Positions 7,932 to 15,466 of a stretch of DNA of 36,275 nucleotides are shown here, one piece after another. The stretch spans positions 1 through 36,275 of the forward strand of contig CANJQH010000033.1 of the NCBI GenBank assembly GCA_947476335.1. Reading direction: 5' to 3'. The number at the start of each line of letters is the position of its first letter. The stretch's first letter is position 1. A program made the position numbers and the translations under genes. A model generated the notes under the pieces. The model saw only the letters and a list, made by a program, of their open reading frames with translations, ran no database searches and was not told where the DNA came from. The DNA comes from Anaerolineae bacterium (lineage in GTDB: Bacteria; Chloroflexota; Anaerolineae; J036; Brachytrichaceae).

Positions 7932-8003
7932 AGTTCTGAGTACCGAGTTCTGAGAGTCATTGGGAACTCGGTACTTGGAACTCGGTATTCGGAACTTGGA
8001 ACT
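7932..8003. repeat. Degenerate GAGTTCT/GGAACTC hairpin
   Basis: The left arm AGTTCTGAGTACCGAGTTC (from 7932) and the right arm of GGAACTCGGTACTTGGAACT-type units (7962-8003) form an imperfect long hairpin directly before the ATG at 8009. It is the same kind of repeat as at 5968-6032, with point changes, so the two loci carry related, independently drifting copies. Confidence 0.75.
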
Positions 8004-8008
8004 AAAAA

Positions 8009-9226
8009 ATGAGCAATTACAGCGTACGTACCGTGCACAGCGATTGGCGTGCAAGCGATGAAGAGATATATCAGTCACTCAAGCGTGCGACCGCGCCGCT
8101 TCATCGCGCGTGGGAGCGCCTGCGCAAGGCACGGCGGATCGGAATTAAGTTCAATCAGGACAAGCAGCAGAAAGAGCTGGTCCTGTATGAGGGTCATCGG
8201 CAGCAACTGGTGGACGACTCGGTGGTGCGCGCGACGCTGCGCCTGCTGCGCGAAAACACCACGGCCGAAATTTTTGGCGTGGACTGCGCTTTCTATCGGC
8301 ACTACACCGGCACGCAGGAGGACACTACGCAGATTCGGCACGTGCTGAAGGAGTTCGGCGTCGAGCACATCGAAGGCTCGCACGATGTGGTGTGGGCGAA
8401 CGTACCCGGCGGCGGCTTCATGTTCGATAAATATCCGTTGCCGCGCGCGTGCTTCGAAGCCGACGAAATGATCTCGGTTCAGAAGCTCAAGAGCCACGCG
8501 TTTATGGGCATCACGCTGACGACGAAGAATATGTTCGGCCTGATGCCGTTCGAGCCGACCGGCCGGCCGCGTGTGTACTACCATCATCTTGTGCGCATGC
8601 CGTATATGCTGGCCGACCTGGCGAAGCTGTACGATCCGGCGCTGTGTATCCTCGACGGCATGGTGTGTCAGGCGGGCGAAGAATGGGGATCGGGCACGGA
8701 TTTGACGCGCTTCGGCAACTGCCTCGTTGCCGGCGACAACTGCATCGCCACGGACACCGTCGGCGCGCAGCTGATGGGACACGAGGAACAGGGCGAATGG
8801 CTGTCGGAGCCTTTCCATCGTGATCGCAATCATCTGCGCGTCGCAGCCGAAGGCGGCTATGGGTCGAATGACCTGAGCGCCATCGACTACCAGAGCGAAG
8901 TGCAGGCGCCGGTGGCGAACTTCTTCGCGAAGATCACCGACTCGCGCGACACGGTCGTGAGCTGGCGCAAAACCACAGCCGAGCAGGGCTTGTACTATCG
9001 TGACAATCGCAAGCACTTTGAGAAATACGCCGGGCAGTACATCCTGCTGCAGATGGGCGAAGTGAAGTGGCACGACCCGAGTGGCATCGTGACCGCGAGC
9101 CGCCGCATCATGTCGGGCGAACATCCTGAACAGGCGATGTGGATGAAGTACGTCGACCCCGAAGAGGCCGAGGGCGAACACTACGAGGTCTACGAGAAGA
9201 CGCTGCAGGAGATGGTGCCGGCGTAG
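8009..9226 (+). CDS. DUF362 domain-containing protein
   Basis: A 405-residue protein of the DUF362 family. Visible signatures are IGIKFNQD near residue 45, a conserved block ending VQKLKSHAFMGITLTTKNMFGLMP (about 155-180, the LKTH...TLTLKN motif) and LCILDGMVCQAGEEWGSG with NCLVAGDNCIATDTVGAQLMG. The biochemical function of the family is not established. Many relatives carry 4Fe-4S ferredoxin domains; here no CxxCxxC cluster motif is present. Its placement inside a sugar catabolism gene run, between an SDR and a DapA-like aldolase, is unusual and suggests a role with a sugar-acid substrate. The family call is firm; any function is inference. Confidence 0.8.
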   Translation: MSNYSVRTVHSDWRASDEEIYQSLKRATAPLHRAWERLRKARRIGIKFNQDKQQKELVLYEGHRQQLVDDSVVRATLRLLRENTTAEIFGVDCAFYRHYTGTQEDTTQIRHVLKEFGVEHIEGSHDVVWANVPGGGFMFDKYPLPRACFEADEMISVQKLKSHAFMGITLTTKNMFGLMPFEPTGRPRVYYHHLVRMPYMLADLAKLYDPALCILDGMVCQAGEEWGSGTDLTRFGNCLVAGDNCIATDTVGAQLMGHEEQGEWLSEPFHRDRNHLRVAAEGGYGSNDLSAIDYQSEVQAPVANFFAKITDSRDTVVSWRKTTAEQGLYYRDNRKHFEKYAGQYILLQMGEVKWHDPSGIVTASRRIMSGEHPEQAMWMKYVDPEEAEGEHYEVYEKTLQEMVPA

Positions 9227-9235
9227 CGTGTTGCG

Positions 9236-9317
9236 TCGATGCGTTCTTTCTGTTTTGCAGAACTGCTCTGCACAAAAAAATTTGCGGCAGAAAAAATAGG
9301 CGGGAAGAACGCATCGA
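9236..9317. repeat. Intergenic inverted repeat after DUF362 gene
   Basis: TCGATGCGTTCTT (9236-9248) pairs with AAGAACGCATCGA (9305-9317), a perfect 13-bp inverted repeat. Between the arms is a second small hairpin (TGCAGAACTGCTCTGCA) and A-runs. It may be a transcript-end structure or a decayed palindromic element. No gene fits in the 170-bp gap. Confidence 0.6.
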
Positions 9318-9398
9318 TGTCGTAATTTGCGGACTCTATTCGGATTTAGTCACTCCTCCATGTTGGCGTGCAATGCGAACATCGAGATAATCCCGCTG

Positions 9399-10292
9399 AT
9401 GGAAAAGAAAAACTGGCGCGGTGCGTTCGCCATTCCGATGACGCCATGGACTGATGACGACACGATCGACGAGCAAGTCCTTCGAGACGAGATTGACTAC
9501 ATGATCGCCGTCGGCGCACCGGGTGTGATCGGGCCGATCCTGGTGAGTGAGTTTCAGGCGTTGACCGAAGAAGAGCGCCGCTTCTTCATGCGTGTGCTGG
9601 TGGAACAGACGCGCGGCCGCGTGCCGGTGATCGTCAATGTCGCGGGTGTGACGACGGCGCAGGCTGTGGTGTATGCCGAACTTGCGCGCAAGATCGGTGC
9701 GGATGGAGTGATCGCGATGCCGCCGTATGCGCTGCGCTATGACGCGGTTCGCACGCATGAGTATCTGCGCGCAGTAGCGGCTGCGGCGCAGATGCCGGTG
9801 ATGATCCAGAACGCCGATATCGCGCCGCTTTCGCCGGATCAGGTGATCAAGCTGTGCAGCGAGATTGAGCATGTGAACTGGGTAAAAGAGGAAGTATCGC
9901 CACGGCATCGCAGCATCGGTGCGCTGGCTGCGCGCCGCAGCCCGCATGTGCATGGCATCATGGGTGGCGGCGGCGGGCAGTACATCATTACGGAACATGC
10001 ACGCGGCGCCTGCGGCACGATCATCGCGTGCGAGATCTGTGATGTGGTGCAGCACACCTGGGAACTGCTCGATGCTGGCGAGATGGCCGAAGCAGAAATC
10101 TGGTACGAGCGCGCACTGCCGCTGATCAATCTTGAATTTGCGATGGGTATGGCGTTCGCGAAATACGTCATGATGAAGCGCGGCGTGTTTAAGAACTATC
10201 GAATGCGCGCGCAGGCAAGCACGCTGGATGCCGACGATCTGCGCGAGATCGACCGCGCTTACGCGCGCATCGAGCCGTTCCTGCGCAAGTAA
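9399..10292 (+). CDS. DapA-like dihydrodipicolinate synthase/aldolase family protein
   Basis: A 297-residue TIM-barrel class I aldolase of the DapA/N-acetylneuraminate lyase superfamily. The Schiff-base lysine is most likely Lys163 in NWVKEE. The conserved LTEEER helix follows the active-site strand, but the usual GTTGE motif reads GPILVSEFQ and the catalytic tyrosine region reads MIQNAD instead of the typical YN-x-P. It is therefore not a lysine-pathway DapA; a 2-keto-3-deoxy sugar-acid aldolase or dehydratase is more likely given its neighbours. The frame is open from 9327, but the ATG at 9399 (MEKKNWRGAFAIPMTPW) gives the family N-terminus. Its stop codon lies within the left end of a family B element. 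Confidence 0.85.
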   Translation: MEKKNWRGAFAIPMTPWTDDDTIDEQVLRDEIDYMIAVGAPGVIGPILVSEFQALTEEERRFFMRVLVEQTRGRVPVIVNVAGVTTAQAVVYAELARKIGADGVIAMPPYALRYDAVRTHEYLRAVAAAAQMPVMIQNADIAPLSPDQVIKLCSEIEHVNWVKEEVSPRHRSIGALAARRSPHVHGIMGGGGGQYIITEHARGACGTIIACEICDVVQHTWELLDAGEMAEAEIWYERALPLINLEFAMGMAFAKYVMMKRGVFKNYRMRAQASTLDADDLREIDRAYARIEPFLRK

Positions 10293-10432
10293 CGCAACTG
10301 TTCAGGCCCAGAGGAGATCTTTCCAGCGCAGCTTGAGTCGCACATGTTGCTCACGCAACGCGCTCTGCGCTCCTCTTCTGGAGCATGCAGAGTGTGTTGC
10401 GTGTTGGAAAACGAACCGACCTGAGTCGTTAC
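10289..10432. mobile_element. Family B element, copy 3 (diverged)
   Basis: The left end GTAACGCAACTGTTCAGGCC and the right end GACCTGAGTCGTTAC match family B, as does GTTGGAAAAC before the right end. The inside is a different hairpin (ACGCAACGCGC ... GTGTTGCGT around 10350-10402). It lies between two convergent genes, and the left end provides the stop codon of the DapA-like gene. No clear target duplication remains. Confidence 0.6.
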
Positions 10433-10443
10433 AGGAACGCCGG

Positions 10444-11490
10444 TTACAGCGTAACGACCGCGTGCAGATTGTGCGGCCGGTCCGGATTGCGGCCGAGCGC
10501 AAGCGCGTGTTCAAGTGCGAGCATCTGGCCGACCACGACGTACAACGGCCCGCGTGCGCAGTCACTCAGCTCAGCAGGCAGCGTTGCCTCACTGCCCACG
10601 CCGATTGCCAATACGGCGCCGCCCAGTGCGCGCATGTCGTTCAGCACAGCTGTCTCCTGTTCGTGCTGTGCTGCACTGACCATGCCGATCACGAGCGCAC
10701 TCGGCGCCACCATCGTTTGTGGGCCGTGACGAAATTCCAGAAAATGAAATGGCTCGCTGTGTGAGATCGACATCTCCTTCATCTTGAGGCTGATCTCGCA
10801 CGCCAGCCCGTGGCGTGCGCCGCTCCCGAGAAAATAGAAGCGATCGAACGCTGCGTCTGTGCCGAGCTGCAGCGCCAGCGGCCCGTACGCATTCAGTAGT
10901 GCTGCACATGCGTCGGGGAGCTTTGCCAGGTCGCTGCGCAACATGGCGTCGCCCGACCAGACGGCGGCGCACGTCAGCGCAGCAATCAGCATCACGGTAA
11001 AGGCGCGCGTTTGTGCGAAGCTTTCTTCGCGGCCAGCTTCCAGCACCAGATTCAATGTGCCAACTTTCGACAGTGACGAACCAGGCGTGCAGGTGATTGT
11101 CACTACATCGCCGTCGCCGCGTGCGCGAAATGCAGTGACGGCGCGCAGCAGCTCGGTGGTTTCGCCCGAACGGCTGAGCACCACGAGCAGCGTGTGCGAT
11201 GCGGCCGGATACGCTGCGCGTGGATCGAGCCACACTTCGGATGCGGGTGCGGCGACGGCATTCAAACCACGTTCGCGCAGCGAGGCAGCGGCGGACAGTG
11301 CTGCGTAGAAGGGCGATCCGCAGCCGGTCACCACAATCTGGGTAAAGGCGCCGTTGCTCCAGAGTACGTGCAGTGCTTCGATTTGTGAGTCGAGTGTAGC
11401 CAGCGCATTGCGCCACGCACCCGGTTGTGAAAACAGCTCGGCGCGTGTGTGTGCGCCGGGTACGGGCATGGTTGTTTTGGACTGAGTCAT
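10444..11490 (-). CDS. SIS domain protein (AgaS/GlmS isomerase-domain-like)
   Basis: A 348-residue protein with two SIS (sugar isomerase) domains (about residues 45-175 and 205-340) and no N-terminal glutaminase domain. Motifs include VVTGCGSPFYAALS, VLSRSGETTELLRA (phosphosugar-binding Ser/Thr loop), FLGSGARHGLACEISLKMKEMS and the SEPFHFLEFRHGPQ segment typical of GlmS-like isomerase domains. It ends in NPDRPHNLHAVVTL, like the GlmS C-terminus. Such stand-alone proteins are aminosugar-phosphate deaminase/isomerases (AgaS type) or FrlB/GlmS-like deglycases. A strong ribosome-binding site AAGGAGA precedes the ATG. It follows the DeoR gene by 21 bp and is transcribed with it. Confidence 0.88.
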   Translation of the reverse strand: MTQSKTTMPVPGAHTRAELFSQPGAWRNALATLDSQIEALHVLWSNGAFTQIVVTGCGSPFYAALSAAASLRERGLNAVAAPASEVWLDPRAAYPAASHTLLVVLSRSGETTELLRAVTAFRARGDGDVVTITCTPGSSLSKVGTLNLVLEAGREESFAQTRAFTVMLIAALTCAAVWSGDAMLRSDLAKLPDACAALLNAYGPLALQLGTDAAFDRFYFLGSGARHGLACEISLKMKEMSISHSEPFHFLEFRHGPQTMVAPSALVIGMVSAAQHEQETAVLNDMRALGGAVLAIGVGSEATLPAELSDCARGPLYVVVGQMLALEHALALGRNPDRPHNLHAVVTL

Positions 11491-11511
11491 AGATGGTTCT
11501 CCTTGATCGAT

Positions 11512-12303
11512 CTACGCCGCGATGACGCGCACTCCTGCGGCGACAGCGGCATCGATTTGTAGTTGAGGTGCATCGCGATCGGTGATGAGCATATCGATGG
11601 CGGACAACGGAGCGACGAAGGCGGGAGCGATGCGGCCGAACTTCGTGTGATCCGCAAGCAGCACGATTTCGCGGCCGATGTTCAGAATTGCGCGATCGGT
11701 CTGCGTTTCGGGCAGCCATGCGTTTGTCAGGCCTGCGCGGGCGTCGATGGCGCGAATGCCCAGCAGCACACGATCGGCGCGCAGATCAGCGAGGGCATGT
11801 TCGGCGGTGTGGCCGATGAGTGACATCTCACTGCGCCGCAGATGGCCGCCGAGCGTGATCAGCTCGATATGTGAGGCGTCGGCGAGCGCATTCACGACGA
11901 GCAGCGAATTCGTGATTACGGTGAGCTGTGCAAGCGTGCGCAGTGCGCGAGCCGCTGCGAGCGCAGTCGTGCCGCTGCCGATGAAGACAGTTTCGCCCGG
12001 TTGAATCAGCGCCGCCGCTGCCGCACCGATGCGCAGCTTTGCGTCATGCTGCTCGGATTCGCGCTGCAGCGCCGGCAGCTCCTGCTGCGCTGTTGCAGAA
12101 ATCTGCAGATTGCGCACGCCGCCGCGCACACGCTGCACTCGGCCGTCCGCAGCCAATGCGAAAAGATCACGCCGCACCGTCGCTGTGCTGACGCTGAATG
12201 TAACAGCCAGCTGCTCAACGCTTGCGCGACGATGCTGTGCGACGAACGTCGCGATTTGATCTTGTCGTTCGTCGTTGGAGAGAGCCGCTTGATCGTCATT
12301 CAT
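11512..12303 (-). CDS. DeoR family transcriptional regulator
   Basis: A 263-residue repressor-type regulator. The N-terminal DeoR winged helix (about residues 12-62) contains ASVEQLAVTFSVSTATVRRDL and GRVQRVRGG. The C-terminal DeoRC sensor domain contains the GETVFIGSGTTALAAARAL phosphosugar-binding loop, ITNSL, TLGGHLRRSE and LLADHTKFGR. Members respond to phosphorylated sugars and control sugar catabolism operons. The frame is open to 12426, but that extension runs through a 14-bp tandem repeat, so the ATG at 12303 is preferred. It is divergent from the PfkB kinase operon and shares its promoter region, where it probably binds the two CGATCAYAAT sites. Confidence 0.92.
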   Translation of the reverse strand: MNDDQAALSNDERQDQIATFVAQHRRASVEQLAVTFSVSTATVRRDLFALAADGRVQRVRGGVRNLQISATAQQELPALQRESEQHDAKLRIGAAAAALIQPGETVFIGSGTTALAAARALRTLAQLTVITNSLLVVNALADASHIELITLGGHLRRSEMSLIGHTAEHALADLRADRVLLGIRAIDARAGLTNAWLPETQTDRAILNIGREIVLLADHTKFGRIAPAFVAPLSAIDMLITDRDAPQLQIDAAVAAGVRVIAA

Positions 12304-12334
12304 GGCATGGCAGAAGATTCGTGGCAGTCCTGGC

Positions 12335-12380
12335 AGAGGGCCCATGGCAGAGGGCCCATGGCAGAGGGCCCATGGCAGAG
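12335..12380. repeat. 14-bp tandem repeat in the deoR leader
   Basis: Three perfect tandem copies of AGAGGGCCCATGGC (12335-12348, 12349-12362, 12363-12376) plus a partial fourth. Each unit contains the palindromes GGGCCC and CCATGG. The array lies in the untranslated leader of the DeoR gene, between its predicted promoter (around 12425-12454) and its start at 12303. Confidence 0.9.
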
Positions 12381-12424
12381 GGAGGGAATTGGCAAAATAT
12401 GCACCGAAGTGCGCACATGTAATC

Positions 12425-12454
12425 ATGATAGGTCAATATCGATCATAATGTCAA
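12425..12454 (-). promoter_or_regulatory. Promoter for deoR-SIS operon
   Basis: On the minus strand TTGACA (complement of 12449-12454) is separated by 18 bp from TATCAT (complement of 12425-12430). This is a good sigma-70-like promoter for the DeoR gene. The predicted transcript start near 12418 leaves a leader of about 115 nt containing the 14-bp tandem repeat. One operator-like site (12440-12449) lies inside the spacer. Confidence 0.6.
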
Positions 12455-12491
12455 GCAAAAAGTTGACAAGATGAGCAAATTCGATCACAAT
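12440..12491. promoter_or_regulatory. Candidate DeoR operator pair
   Basis: CGATCATAAT (12440-12449) and CGATCACAAT (12482-12491) are direct repeats in the same orientation, with start points exactly 42 bp apart, about four helical turns. The first lies in the spacer of the deoR promoter and the second overlaps the -10 box of the kinase promoter, so binding would repress both directions. Assignment to the adjacent DeoR protein is inference. Confidence 0.55.
12463..12491 (+). promoter_or_regulatory. Promoter for the PfkB kinase operon
   Basis: A perfect -35 box TTGACA (12463-12468) and the -10-like CACAAT (12486-12491) have a 17-bp spacer. The kinase ATG is at 12503, only 11 bases after the -10, so the transcript would be leaderless or nearly so. 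Confidence 0.6.
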
Positions 12492-12502
12492 TGTGCCATC
12501 AT

Positions 12503-13441
12503 ATGGCTGCAAAGGTGAGTCCTCAGCGTAATTTCGATGTGCTTGTGGTCGGCGAGCTGAATGCCGATCTGATCCTCAGCGGCGATGTGACGCCGCAGTA
12601 TGGGCAGGCTGAAAAGCTGATCGACGATGCATCACTTGTGCTGGGAAGTTCGAGCGCGATTTTTGCCTGTGGTGCAGCTCGGCTTGGTCTGCGCGTGGCA
12701 TTTGTCGGAAAGATCGGCGACGATGCGCTCGGCCGATTTGCGCTGGAAGAGCTGCGCAAGCGCGCTGTGGATGTGAGCGGATGCGTGGTTGATCGCTCGA
12801 TGAAGACGGGCTTGAGCGTCATTCTGCTGCGCGGATCCGACCGCGCGATTTTGACGTATTCCGGCAGCATCGGCGCGCTGCGCTTCGAGGACATCGACGC
12901 GGCGCTGTTGTTGCGCGCACGGCATCTGCACGTCGGCAGTTATTTTCTTTTGGACGCGCTGCGGCCGGATGCGCCGCGCTTGTTCGATCTGGCGCATGCA
13001 TGTGGAATGAGTGTGTCGATCGACACGAACTACGATCCGAGTGAACGATGGGACGGCGGCGTGGAGGCGGCGCTTGCGCGTGCCGACGTGGTTTTGCCGA
13101 ATGAGGCCGAGCTGCTTGCGCTCACACGTTGCACTGCACTCGAAGGCGCGATGCAGAAAATGCAGAAGCTTGGGCGCACGCTGGCGGTCAAACTTGGCGA
13201 GCGGGGTGCGATTGCGCAGCGCGGGGACGAGATCGTGCAGGCGTCTGGTGTGCCCGTCGAAGTGGCTGACACAGTGGGCGCGGGGGACAGCTTCGACGCC
13301 GGCTTCATCTATGGTCATCTCGCCGGCTGGGAACTTGCGCGCGCGCTGCGGCTGGCGTGTGTGTGTGGTTCATTGTCTGCGCGCGGCGCAGGCGGAACGG
13401 CGGCGCAGGCGACATTCGAGGAGGCATCGCAGTACCTATGA
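12503..13441 (+). CDS. PfkB/ribokinase family carbohydrate kinase
   Basis: A 312-residue cytosolic sugar kinase of the ribokinase fold. It starts [13 protein letters not shown], has the [15 protein letters not shown] nucleoside/sugar-binding region (about 48-62) and ends with the PfkB signature [13 protein letters not shown] at residues 256-268, where Asp262 is the catalytic base. It phosphorylates a sugar or sugar acid (for example a 2-keto-3-deoxy acid or ribose/fructose type); the substrate cannot be fixed. The ATG at 12503 sits 11 bases after a -10-like box. Its stop overlaps the start of the next kinase (ATGA), so the two are translationally coupled. It is probably controlled by the divergent DeoR protein. 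Confidence 0.9.
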   Translation: MAAKVSPQRNFDVLVVGELNADLILSGDVTPQYGQAEKLIDDASLVLGSSSAIFACGAARLGLRVAFVGKIGDDALGRFALEELRKRAVDVSGCVVDRSMKTGLSVILLRGSDRAILTYSGSIGALRFEDIDAALLLRARHLHVGSYFLLDALRPDAPRLFDLAHACGMSVSIDTNYDPSERWDGGVEAALARADVVLPNEAELLALTRCTALEGAMQKMQKLGRTLAVKLGERGAIAQRGDEIVQASGVPVEVADTVGAGDSFDAGFIYGHLAGWELARALRLACVCGSLSARGAGGTAAQATFEEASQYL

Positions 13442-14379
13442 TTATTTGTGTCACACCCAATGCGGCGATCGATTTGACGATACAGCTGTCTGAGTTGCAT
13501 GTGAACGCAGTGCAGCGTGCGCAGGAGAGCATCGCCGTTGCGGGTGGCAAGGGCGTGAACGTGGCGCGTGTGGTGCAGCTGTTGGGCGGCACTGCGATGA
13601 ACTGTGCCTTTCTTGGGGGCGCGGCCGGGCGCTATTTCGTCGAGCTGGCGACGCACGAAAACCTGAGCGGGCGCTGGACGTGGGTCGATGGCGAAACGCG
13701 CATCTGTGTGATGCTGGCGCAGCCGCAGCATGGCGACGCGACCGTAGTGAACGGGCAGGGCATGGTAGTTGACGCTGCGGCATGGATGCGCATGCGTGAT
13801 GATGTGCTTGCTGCTGCGCAGGACCCGACCGCGTCGAGCGTGTGCTTTTGCGGCAGCCTGCCGCCTGGATCGCCGGTGGATGCGTTTGCCGATGTCGTGC
13901 GAGCGAGCATCGCTTCGGGCCGACGCACGTGGGTGGACACGAGCGGCGCTGCGCTACGCGCGGTGCTGGGTGTGGCGGGTGCGTCAGTCAAGGTAAATCG
14001 CGCAGAATTTTCCGACGCACTGGGGGTACCGTTGCAGCATCTTGCGGACATCGGCCGTGTGGCGCGCCGGTTGATTGATACGAACGGCTTGTCCGTTGTT
14101 GCGGTGACGCTCGGGAGCGAGGGTGCGGTATTGGCGACAGTGAGTGGCGCATGGGCTGCGGCGGCGCCGCAGGTTCCGCTGGTGAGTTCCGTCGGCAGTG
14201 GTGACGCGATGCTGGCGGGTGTGGCCTATGGCTTCGAGCGAAGCCTGAGCCCGGCGGAGGCGCTGCGTTGCGGCGTCGCTGCTGGCTCTGCAAATGTGAT
14301 GAGCCTGGGGGGCGGCCGTTTCGATGTCGCCGATTTCCAACGAATTCTCGAGGAGACGCATGTTATTGAACTTGCCTGA
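13438..14379 (+). CDS. 1-phosphofructokinase/tagatose-6-phosphate kinase family (LacC/FruK-like)
   Basis: A 313-residue kinase of the PfkB superfamily, phosphosugar branch. It starts [15 protein letters not shown] (typical of FruK/LacC), has GGKGVNVARVVQLLGG (36-51), FCGSLPPGSP (137-146), VKVNRAEFSDALG and the catalytic VGSGDAMLAG at 252-261 (Asp256 as base). Family members phosphorylate fructose 1-phosphate, tagatose 6-phosphate or fructose 6-phosphate. The ATG overlaps the stop of the preceding kinase gene by four bases. Two kinases in tandem suggest successive phosphorylations, as in the galactosamine/tagatose 6-phosphate pathway, which fits the AgaS-like SIS protein. That pathway assignment is inference. 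It overlaps the next gene by 20 bp. Confidence 0.88.
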   Translation: MIICVTPNAAIDLTIQLSELHVNAVQRAQESIAVAGGKGVNVARVVQLLGGTAMNCAFLGGAAGRYFVELATHENLSGRWTWVDGETRICVMLAQPQHGDATVVNGQGMVVDAAAWMRMRDDVLAAAQDPTASSVCFCGSLPPGSPVDAFADVVRASIASGRRTWVDTSGAALRAVLGVAGASVKVNRAEFSDALGVPLQHLADIGRVARRLIDTNGLSVVAVTLGSEGAVLATVSGAWAAAAPQVPLVSSVGSGDAMLAGVAYGFERSLSPAEALRCGVAAGSANVMSLGGGRFDVADFQRILEETHVIELA

Positions 14380-15400
14380 TTTTCGACCGCAGCCGAAATT
14401 GGTTGTGCCGTCCATTGCGGTGCTGGCGCCGCGTTTTCCTGTGGTTGATGCACACAATCATCTGGGAATATTCGGTGGAAATTACGATCGACGGAAGCCG
14501 CAGGAATTGTTTGCGCGGATGGACGAAGCGGGTGTGACGCATTACGTCGATCTTGATGGGGGCTGGGGCGAATCGGTGGTGCGCGATCGACTGGAGCGCT
14601 TCAAGGCGTATGCGCCGGATCGTTATTGTGTTTTCGCTGGAGTGCCATGGGCGAAGTGGCGTGAGCACGGAGATGCGTTTGGCGATTATGCTGCGCGGCG
14701 GCTGCGTGAGCAGGCGCGCTGGGGAGCGCAGGGCTTGAAGATCTGGAAAAACTTTGGCCTGCACGAGCGCGACCAGAACGACGCAGTGGTGTCCGTCGAT
14801 GACGTGCGTCTGGATCCGCTGTGGGCGACGGCTGGTGAGCTTGGCCTGCCGGTGGTCATACACGTAGCCGACCCGGTGGCGTTTTTCGATCCGGTCGATG
14901 CACGCAACGAACGCTGGGAGGAGCTGCACGCACATCCCGACTGGATGTTTCCCTCGCCGCCTTTTCCGCCGTTCATGACGATCATGGAGCAGTTTGCACG
15001 GCTGGTGGAGCGGCATCCACAGACGAAATTCATCGGTGCGCACGTCGGCTGCTATGCGGAAAATCTCGCGTGGGTTTCGGCACTACTGGATCGCTGCCCG
15101 AATTTCTACGTTGACATCAGTGCGCGCATCGGCGAGCTCGGTCGGCAGCCGTACAGCGCGCGGCGTTTCTTTTTGAAATATTCAGACCGCATTTTTTTCG
15201 GCATCGATGCCGGGCCGGATATCGAGTCGTATCGTTTGTATTACCGTTTTTTGGAAACTGACGACGAATATTTCAACTACAGTGCAGGATCGGAAACTCC
15301 GTTGCAGGGCCGCTGGAATATTTATGGCCTGCATTTGCCGGACGACGTGCTGCGGCGCGTGTATGCAGGGAATGCGCTGCGTCTTTTTCGATTCGGGTAA
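14360..15400 (+). CDS. Amidohydrolase family protein (amidohydrolase_2 type)
   Basis: A 346-residue metal-dependent hydrolase with a TIM-barrel fold. The HxH metal motif is at His32 and His34 (VVDAHNHLG). Further candidate ligands are His in VVIHVADP, His in IGAHVGC and Asp in FFGIDAGPD. This is the pattern of amidohydrolase_2 enzymes, which include sugar-acid lactonases and decarboxylases. A ribosome-binding site GAGGAG precedes the ATG at 14360, which lies inside the end of the preceding kinase gene (20-bp overlap), showing one operon. With the enolase-superfamily dehydratase next door, lactone hydrolysis of an oxidised sugar is a reasonable guess. The substrate is not determined by sequence. 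Confidence 0.85.
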   Translation: MLLNLPDFRPQPKLVVPSIAVLAPRFPVVDAHNHLGIFGGNYDRRKPQELFARMDEAGVTHYVDLDGGWGESVVRDRLERFKAYAPDRYCVFAGVPWAKWREHGDAFGDYAARRLREQARWGAQGLKIWKNFGLHERDQNDAVVSVDDVRLDPLWATAGELGLPVVIHVADPVAFFDPVDARNERWEELHAHPDWMFPSPPFPPFMTIMEQFARLVERHPQTKFIGAHVGCYAENLAWVSALLDRCPNFYVDISARIGELGRQPYSARRFFLKYSDRIFFGIDAGPDIESYRLYYRFLETDDEYFNYSAGSETPLQGRWNIYGLHLPDDVLRRVYAGNALRLFRFG

Positions 15401-15466
15401 AGCGGTGGGGCTGGCACTGTTCGTTTCTCTGTTGCTCGAAGCCGTGGGACGTGTCAAACTGTCGAA

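Noticed and set aside
6045..8078. 677-codon minus-strand open frame opposite two dehydrogenase genes
   Set aside because: It is antisense to a zinc dehydrogenase and an SDR with complete motifs. Its His/Arg-rich composition is typical of a shadow frame in GC-rich DNA.
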